From the NCBI GenBank assembly GCA_963789825.1, contig CAWBME010000007.1:124001-188000 (forward strand): a stretch of 64,000 bases of DNA, written 5' to 3'. The notes below the pieces were generated by a model. That model did no database searches, had not been told where the DNA came from, and saw only the letters and a program-made list of their open reading frames with translations. Below, in pieces: positions 59,174-64,000 of this stretch; position 1 is the first letter of the stretch; every line of letters begins with the position of its first letter. The stretch is from PFL42 sp963789825. GTDB lineage: Bacteria > Chloroflexota > Anaerolineae > Anaerolineales > E44-bin32. The position numbers and the translations under genes were made by a program.

Positions 59174-59409
59174 CTATTCCCTCCCTGCGCGGCGGGCGAT
59201 CCAGCCGGCGAGCGACAAGAAACCCCAGATCAAGCCCAGCGGAAGGAGGGCCAGCGTGGTGCAGATCGAGCGCGCTGCGCCCGGCAGTCCGGGCCGTAGA
59301 TCAGGCGGATCAGCAGCGATCCCACGACCAGGGCCAGGAAGAGCCCACCGGCGATCAGCCGGAGCTGCGTGCCGCGAGCGTAGGCGCGCATGTCGCGGCC
59401 GGGGCGCAT
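59174..59409 (-). CDS. Small two-helix membrane protein (frameshifted)
   Basis: From ATG 59409 the frame reads MRPGRDMRAYARGTQLRLIA, then a membrane helix GGLFLALVVGSLLIRLIYG. Near 59275-59300 the frame changes, and a neighbouring frame adds a second helix TLALLPLGLIWGFLSLAGWI with the end ARRAGRE at 59174. The total is about 78 residues. The function is unknown. It lies five bases after the patatin gene and three before the esterase, so it is cotranscribed with them. ATG 59391 is an alternative start. Confidence 0.6.
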
Positions 59410-59414
59410 CGGCC

Positions 59415-60296
59415 TTACGCTCCCCGCTGACGTGTCCGCCAGCGCAACCATCGCTGCAGCCTGTGGTGCACGGCGAACTGAGCTCGCAGCCTGGGCAGGC
59501 TCTCCATGGCAGCCGTCTCACCTGCCGCCGTGATCCCTTCCAGCGATGGGTTATCGAATAGGCCGACATCCCACACATCCGGCCGGATGACCACCTCGGG
59601 CTTGTCCACCAGAAGGTGGAGCTCGGTGTGCATGCGCATCGTGATCTCCAGCGACTGTTGGAAGATCTCCAGCGCCCGCAGGGGCCGCAGGCGCGCCATG
59701 AAGCTGACCACCGGCAGGTCGCCCAGCGGGCTGGGGGAACGGGTCTCATGCCAGCGGCTCTGCTCCGGCGAGAGCACCACGGCCACCACCGGCCCGGGAT
59801 GCAGCTCACGCGCTGGGCGGACTGGCACAGGGTCAAGCGTCGCCCCGTCCACCAGCCGATGCTCACCCATGACTTGCGGGGGAAATAGGCCCGGCAGAGC
59901 GATGGTCGCCATCACCCCGTCCACGACCTTGCCGCTTCGGATGACCACCTCGCGGCATTGTTGCAGGTCGACGGCCGTCAACGCTAGCGGGATCGGCAGT
60001 TCCTCGATGTTGCGCTCACCGAACAGTCCGTTGAGCCATTCCTCGAGGCGGTCCAGACCGAACAAAGACGGGCCGGTAGGACGGAGCTGGAGCATGTCCC
60101 GGATCTCCAGCTCGGCTGCCTCCTGCTGGATGGCCTGCGACGACATGCCGCACGCATGGGCGGCGGCAATGATCCCACCCATGCTGGTTCCGGCGACGGC
60201 GGCAACCCGGATGCCCTGACGCTCGAATGCCCGCAGCACGCCGATATGTGCCAGGCCGCGTGATCCGCCGCCACCCAGTGCCAATGCGATGTCCAC
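59415..60296 (-). CDS. Patatin-like phospholipase
   Basis: The product is 293 residues from GTG 60296, which follows AGGAAGG. The oxyanion loop is LALGGGGSRGLAHIGVLRAF, the serine elbow AVAGTSMGGIIAAAHA (GTSMG) and the catalytic Asp in RLVDGATLDPVPV, so the Ser-Asp dyad is complete. The family hydrolyses membrane phospholipids or lysophospholipids (RssA/YlbK type). It may work with the esterase two genes downstream on acyl lipids; that is inference. Confidence 0.88.
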   Translation of the reverse strand: MDIALALGGGGSRGLAHIGVLRAFERQGIRVAAVAGTSMGGIIAAAHACGMSSQAIQQEAAELEIRDMLQLRPTGPSLFGLDRLEEWLNGLFGERNIEELPIPLALTAVDLQQCREVVIRSGKVVDGVMATIALPGLFPPQVMGEHRLVDGATLDPVPVRPARELHPGPVVAVVLSPEQSRWHETRSPSPLGDLPVVSFMARLRPLRALEIFQQSLEITMRMHTELHLLVDKPEVVIRPDVWDVGLFDNPSLEGITAAGETAAMESLPRLRAQFAVHHRLQRWLRWRTRQRGA

Positions 60297-60313
60297 AGCC
60301 TGCCTTCCTCTAC

Positions 60314-60673
60314 TCACCCGTGGAGCGGCTGCCAGCCGGGCCAGCGCCAACGGATGATGTCCAGAGCGTCCTCAACCGGATCCTGGTCGAAAGGCAGGGA
60401 GAACGCTTGGTCAACTCGCTCGGTCAGCCGCCCGGCGGCCAGGCGAACTGGCAAGGGCAGCGCGTCATCCGCTGCCGCTGACCGCAGGGTTTGGTAGGCG
60501 TCGCCCGTCTTGCCTTCTTGGATCTCTGTCTGGCTCGTCGGCCAGCCCCCCAGCGCCCACCCGGCGGCCCGCCGCGCACACACGCGGGCTCGGCCGTGGT
60601 TGCCGGCCTGCCGCGCCCACCGGGCCCGGGCAAGCTCGGCGGCCACGCGCTCGCCCAGCTGCGGGTGCCTCAC
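60314..60673 (-). CDS. Protein of unknown function, first gene of the patatin-tkt-rpiB operon
   Basis: The product is 119 residues from GTG 60673 (MRHPQLGERVAAELARARWA). It is helical and basic in its first half (GNHGRARVCARRAAGWAL), then acidic and Trp-rich (DPVEDALDIIRWRWPGW). It has no signal or membrane segment. I do not recognise the family; a HEPN-like helical domain is a guess. It lies 17 bases before the patatin gene. A TATGAT box 11 bases upstream of the start could be its -10 element. Confidence 0.55.
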   Translation of the reverse strand: MRHPQLGERVAAELARARWARQAGNHGRARVCARRAAGWALGGWPTSQTEIQEGKTGDAYQTLRSAAADDALPLPVRLAAGRLTERVDQAFSLPFDQDPVEDALDIIRWRWPGWQPLHG

Positions 60674-60787
60674 GCTTCCAATCTATCATAGACCTCCAGC
60701 GCGGGTTGAACCGGCTCCCGCAGGCATTTGACACTTCTCTTTCGGCGCGGCCTCGCCGGGCCAGGCCGGGACCGCCAGCCAGGGTGG

Positions 60788-60793
60788 TAAGAT
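60788..60793 (+). promoter_or_regulatory. -10-like box for the SDR gene, possible leaderless start
   Basis: TAAGAT lies seven bases before the ATG at 60801, the same distance as between TAGAAT and the glycosidase ATG at 5971. No ribosome site lies between, which fits a leaderless mRNA. No -35 match was seen. Confidence 0.35.
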
Positions 60794-60800
60794 GCCTGGC

Positions 60801-61590
60801 ATGTCCTCCCGCCAACCCCTGCGCTTCGAGGATCAGGTAGCCCTGGTGACCGGGTCTGGACGCGGCATTGGCCGCGCCATCGCCGTCAAGCTTGCGAGCG
60901 AGGGCGCCTCGGTCATCGTCAACTACTTCCGCAACCGGGCCGGCGCCGAGGAGACGGCCTCGGCCGTCGAAGCCCTGGGTCGCCGGGCGACGATCGTGCG
61001 CGCCAACGTCGGGGAGATCTCCGGGATCGACCAGCTGTTCGAGAGCTGCGCAGGCAGAATTCGGCCGGCTGGATATCCTGGTGTGCAACGCCGCCTCTGG
61101 CTACAACCGCCCGGCGATGGAACAGAAGCCACGCGGCTGGGACTGGACGATGAACATCAACGCCCGCTCTCTCCTGTTCTGCGCGCAGCGCGCCGTGCCG
61201 CTGATGGTCCAGGGTGGGAGCATCGTCAGCCTGTCCAGCCCCGGCGCCACGCGCGTGCTGCCGGAATACGTCGTCGTCGGCGCCAGCAAAGCCGCCATCG
61301 AGGCGCTCACCCGCTACCTCGGCGTCGAACTTGCGCCGCGCGGGATCCGCGTCAACGCCGTGTCCCCTGGCGTCGTCGAGACCGAGGCGCTACGCCATTT
61401 CCATTCGCTGCAAGGTGAGGATTCCTTCGCCCGCCTGGCCGCGAGGACGCCTGCCGGGCGCCTGGCGACCCCGGAGGACGTGGCCAACGTCGTCGCCTTC
61501 CTGTGCTCGCCAGATGCCGCCATGATCTGCGGCCAAACGATTGTGGCCGACGGCGGCTACACCCTGCCGGTGGACCCTCCACACAACTGA
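60801..61590 (+). CDS. Short-chain dehydrogenase/reductase, FabG-like (one frameshift)
   Basis: The cofactor loop is VTGSGRGIGRAIAVKLASEG, then VVNYF-type IVNYFRNRAGAEETASAV, favouring NADP. Near 61047-61052 one base is missing: the first frame ends LFESCA and the next continues QAEFGRLDILVCNAASGYNR. The active site is SLSSPGATRVLPEYVVVGAS with Ser, Tyr and, after VVGAS, Lys (KAAIEALTRYL). It ends AMICGQTIVADGGYTLPVD. The length is about 263 residues. Homologues include enoyl- and 3-oxoacyl-ACP reductases (FabG/FabL type); the Tyr-x5-Lys spacing in YVVVGASK differs slightly from the usual Tyr-x3-Lys and may place it near the FabL group. The substrate is unknown. Confidence 0.85.
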
Positions 61591-61600
61591 CCCCGGGCAG

Positions 61601-61625
61601 ACACTCCCCTTCCCGGGGGTGTGTT
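61601..61625 (+). terminator. Probable terminator after the SDR gene
   Basis: ACACTCCCC and GGGGGTGTGT pair with one mismatch around a short loop, ten bases after the stop, and TTCTGCTCC follows. Confidence 0.45.
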
Positions 61626-61819
61626 CTGCTCCTGGAACGAACCGCCTCCCCCTCCACCTCTCCCTTTCCTGCAACGCCAAAGCATCCCGAGCGCCCTGAT
61701 GCGCACGCACGGAGATCCGGCATACATCCTGTCTGCGTGCGTTCTTCACAGGATCTGCACCGGCAACAGCTACAGTTGCCACGGATGGACCCATTCTGTG
61801 TTGCAGGAGTCACCGAACC

Positions 61820-62554
61820 ATGACCACAATCCTGACCGGTACCAAGCAACTGCTTCTCGTCACGTTCTCCGTCGTTGCAGGGGCGATGGCTTTGTATCCC
61901 GCCCAGGCCGCGGCGGCTCCTGAGTCGGTCACGGCACCCACGTTCCTGCCCGCGCCCGCAGTGGCCCCCAACTTGTCCGGTACGGTCTCGACCGGGCCGG
62001 CGACGGGCGAAGGATTGGCTGACGCTGGCCTTGCTGCAGAGGAAGCCGCTGGACTGCAGTTCATGATCCAGGAAGAGAAGATGGCGCATGACCTCTACCT
62101 GGCGTTCTATGAACTCTGGGGGCTGCCTGTGTTTGAACGCATCACAGCCAGCGAGGCGGCGCACGAGGCGGCGGTTGCCCGACTGCTGAATGCGTACAGT
62201 GTCGAGAATCCCATCGTTGAGGCTGGAGTGGGCGTATTTGCGGATCCGGACCTGCAGGCCCTTCACGATCAGCTGCTGGCAGATGGATCCGTCTCGGCCG
62301 AGGCTGCGCTCCGCACGGCCATGCTGGTCGAGGAGACGGACATCAAGGATCTGAAGGTTCGCCTGGCCGCCACGGACGAAGCGGCGATCCAGCGGGTCTA
62401 CACCAGCCTGCTGCGCGGCTCGACCCGGCACCTATCAGCCTTCTCCCGGCAAAGTGATCGTCTGACCGAGTTCGGCCCTATTGCGCCGCGCAACGGCCAG
62501 CTCGGCACAGGCCAGGGTCGCGGGGGTCCAGGCAGCGGCCGCGGGTCACAGTAA
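61820..62554 (+). CDS. Exported DUF2202 ferritin-like protein
   Basis: The product is 244 residues. A signal peptide (LLLVTFSVVAGAMALYPAQA, cleavage after AQAAA) is followed by a Pro/Ala linker and a four-helix domain: AAGLQFMIQEEKMAHDLYLA, FERITASEAAHEAAVARLLN, RTAMLVEETDIKDLKVRLAA, YTSLLRGSTRHLSAFSR. The E-x-x-H pairs (EEKMAH, SEAAH), later Glu residues and His of RH match a ferritin-like metal site of the DUF2202 family. The C-terminus is Gly/Arg-rich (GTGQGRGGPGSGRGSQ). It may bind iron or another metal outside the cell; the biological role is unknown. GGAG lies 11 bases before the ATG. Confidence 0.85.
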   Translation: MTTILTGTKQLLLVTFSVVAGAMALYPAQAAAAPESVTAPTFLPAPAVAPNLSGTVSTGPATGEGLADAGLAAEEAAGLQFMIQEEKMAHDLYLAFYELWGLPVFERITASEAAHEAAVARLLNAYSVENPIVEAGVGVFADPDLQALHDQLLADGSVSAEAALRTAMLVEETDIKDLKVRLAATDEAAIQRVYTSLLRGSTRHLSAFSRQSDRLTEFGPIAPRNGQLGTGQGRGGPGSGRGSQ

Positions 62555-62831
62555 CGCAATATCTGACCGCGGCAACCGGCCTGCCCGCGCTGGTGATGCC
62601 TCCATCCAAGTGGAGGACTCGGCGCGGGCAGGCGCTTGCCTACTCCCCGACTGCCCTTCCGCTCCAGACGTCGCGCCGAGTCTCTGCGTTCCGCCTCTCC
62701 GGACGAATTCCACCCTTGGCGCGGAGCCCCCTCTGGAGTAGAGTCTCGCCCCAGCGCCACCGGCACCGACCGCCTGGCATGCCGGCGAGCGCATCGCCCG
62801 GGGGTGTCTCCCCCGACAGAGGAGGAAGACT

Positions 62832-63239
62832 GTGAAGTCGCACGGATTGCGTATCGCGGGTGTACTCATACTGCTTGCACTTGCCGCACTGGCTTGCGGG
62901 GGAAGCTTCAGCACGGCCAAGATCTCGGGGGCAGTTCTGTCTGCGGACCCGTCTGGGTCCCCTGAGACCGCCGTGTTCTCACCGGATCAGCAGACGTTCT
63001 ATCTATTGGTCGATCTCTCCAATGCCCCTGACGACACCACCGTCAAGTCGGTATGGACAGCGGTCGAGGCAGAGGGCGTCGAGCCCAACTTCGCCATCGA
63101 CGAGACCTCTATCACCTCCGGCGATGGCACGGTGACCTTTGACCTGACCAATGATGGCCTGTGGCCAACGGGCACCTATCAAGTCGAGGTGTATCTGAAC
63201 GACGAACCCGATCGCACGATTCCCTTCGAGGTTCGCTAG
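62832..63239 (+). CDS. Small lipoprotein of unknown function
   Basis: The product is 135 residues from GTG 62832, preceded by GAGGAGGAAG. The signal MKSHGLRIAGVLILLALAAL ends in a lipobox (ALACGG). The mature part is a small beta-sandwich-like domain (FSPDQQTFYLLVDLSNAPDD, VWTAVEAEGVEPNFAIDETS, LWPTGTYQVEVYLNDEPDRT). The layout resembles carbohydrate-binding or PliI-like domains seen in Chloroflexota lipoproteins, but no family is claimed. A strong terminator follows. Confidence 0.75.
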   Translation: MKSHGLRIAGVLILLALAALACGGSFSTAKISGAVLSADPSGSPETAVFSPDQQTFYLLVDLSNAPDDTTVKSVWTAVEAEGVEPNFAIDETSITSGDGTVTFDLTNDGLWPTGTYQVEVYLNDEPDRTIPFEVR

Positions 63240-63273
63240 GCCTCCAGACGCCTCTGGCGGCGGCTGAATCTCC

Positions 63274-63314
63274 CCAGAAGCCGGGCCGGGGTGATCCCCG
63301 TGCCCGGCTTCTGG
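63274..63314 (+). terminator. Strong terminator after the small lipoprotein gene
   Basis: Arms CCAGAAGCCGGGC and GCCCGGCTTCTGG (13 bases, perfect) enclose a second small stem CGGGG/CCCCG, giving a very stable hairpin 35 bases after the stop. CATTTCC follows. Confidence 0.75.
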
Positions 63315-63660
63315 CATTTCCTAGCTGTGAATCGGCGCCAGGCTTGTGGCACGCCACAAAGTTCCCTTGCATCGGACCATCCATGAAACTGCGGCCGGAT
63401 TGCCCCCAGGTGGACAGCCGACCGCGCCCCTTGGAAGTGCGTCTTGTCGGCGCCGCCTTCGCCCCGATCTGACGGGGCGTCCTCCGAGGCCTCCCCCCGA
63501 TGCAGCCTCGATCCGCAGGCTGAGGTCCGCGGCGGAGTGAGCGTCTCTCCGGAGGGGGTGAACCAGGGCGAGGTTGGTGGATATTCGGTGACGACGGCAC
63601 ATTGCCTCCAAGGGCTGCGGCGGCTACCATTCGGGCTCGAGGGGACTGAGGACCGATCCG
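63315..63660. other. Intergenic region without a recognisable gene
   Basis: No gene, RNA or repeat was recognised in these 346 bases. It should contain the promoter of the oxidoreductase gene. Long minus-strand frames here are Arg/Pro-rich shadows. Confidence 0.45.
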
Positions 63661-64000
63661 ATGCCAGTCACGACCGCCGACGTCGTCATCTGCGGCGCCG
63701 GGATCGCCGGAGTTTCGACTGCCTACCACCTGGCGAGGTTGCAGCCAGGTCTGCGCATCCTGCTGATCGATGAACGGCCTCCGCTCAGCCTGACCAGCGA
63801 CAAGTCGACCGAGTGCTACCGCAATTGGTGGCCGGAAGCTGCCATGATCCAGCTGATCGACCGCAGCGTCGAGTGGTTCGAACGATGGGCTGGTGAGACT
63901 GGCAATGCCTTCGGCCTTAACCGCCGTGGCTACCTGTACGCCAGCACGACCGACGCCGGCGCCCAGGCTCTGCTTGAGCGCGCACAGGCGATCGCGCACC
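63661..64000 (+). CDS. FAD-dependent oxidoreductase, DAO family (5' part only)
   Basis: Only the first 113 codons are inside the window. The Rossmann dinucleotide motif is DVVICGAGIAGVSTAYHLAR (G-x-G-x-x-G near residues 12-17), ending in the ribose-binding acid LLIDERPP. SDKSTECYRNWWPEAAMIQL and the segment FERWAGETGNAFGLNRRGYL resemble glycine/sarcosine oxidase and dimethylglycine dehydrogenase-like proteins. The substrate is probably an N-methyl or D-amino acid, but that cannot be decided from this part. GAGGA lies eight to nine bases before the ATG. Confidence 0.85.
   Translation, partial: MPVTTADVVICGAGIAGVSTAYHLARLQPGLRILLIDERPPLSLTSDKSTECYRNWWPEAAMIQLIDRSVEWFERWAGETGNAFGLNRRGYLYASTTDAGAQALLERAQAIAH

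Noticed and set aside
63112..63999. Minus-strand frame of 295 codons at the right edge
   Set aside because: It lies opposite the clear FAD oxidoreductase start and a terminator, and is low-complexity.

Overview
The window is a high-GC bacterial chromosome segment. Its style points to Chloroflexota, probably class Anaerolineae, but no marker was searched. The signs are lipoproteins and surface proteins with Thr/Pro-rich linkers, NBR1-type Ig-like and toast-rack domains, eukaryote-like Ser/Thr receptor kinases, C+ (zinc-binding) forms of S4, S14 and L36, and extended -10 promoters of the TGCTAGAAT type. No tRNA, rRNA, CRISPR array, insertion sequence or prophage was recognised.

Layout. 1-8.1 kb: a surface BNR-repeat lipoprotein (cut by the window edge), two receptor-type Ser/Thr kinases, a phosphodiester glycosidase with an SH3 domain, and one unknown protein. 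8.1-9.3 kb: no convincing gene. 9.3-13.5 kb (minus strand): toast-rack lipoprotein, ATP-dependent PEP carboxykinase and a YabN-type MazG. 13.5-35.0 kb (minus strand): one almost unbroken str-S10-spc-alpha ribosomal superoperon, read right to left from rpsL to rpsI. It includes fusA, tuf, secY, adk, map, rpoA and truA. The expected infA is missing between map and rpmJ. 35.1-35.9 kb: a gene-free stretch with the superoperon promoter, a structured leader and the rpoB terminator. rpoB (35.9-39.8 kb) carries a large insertion, and rpoC does not follow it.

40-46.6 kb: a TPR lytic transglycosylase, a PfkB sugar/nucleoside kinase paired with S-adenosylhomocysteine hydrolase, an Ig-like lipoprotein, and recA behind a probable LexA operator. 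46.9-52.3 kb: a GT-C-like membrane glycosyltransferase candidate of lower GC, a DegV lipid-binding protein and a 7TM-GAF protein that looks truncated. 52.3-53.9 kb: decayed DNA with a frameshifted Cache-sensor pseudogene and three families of short repeats. 54-60.7 kb: a double-rhodanese lipoprotein, a possible PD-(D/E)XK nuclease, and a six-gene minus-strand operon (unknown protein, patatin, small membrane protein, esterase, transketolase, RpiB) ending in a strong terminator. 60.8-64 kb: an SDR dehydrogenase, a DUF2202 protein, a small lipoprotein, and the start of an FAD oxidoreductase.

A pervasive feature is that at least a dozen genes are broken by small indels. They include the essential genes rplE, rplV and rpoB, each repairable to a perfect family match by removing one or two bases. 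This most likely reflects sequencing or assembly error, so split genes should be read as single genes unless noted. No clearly new multi-gene system was found. The most unusual items are the RpoB insertion with an internal repeat, the absent rpoC and infA, the codon islands in tuf and recA, and the repeat-rich decayed sensor locus.
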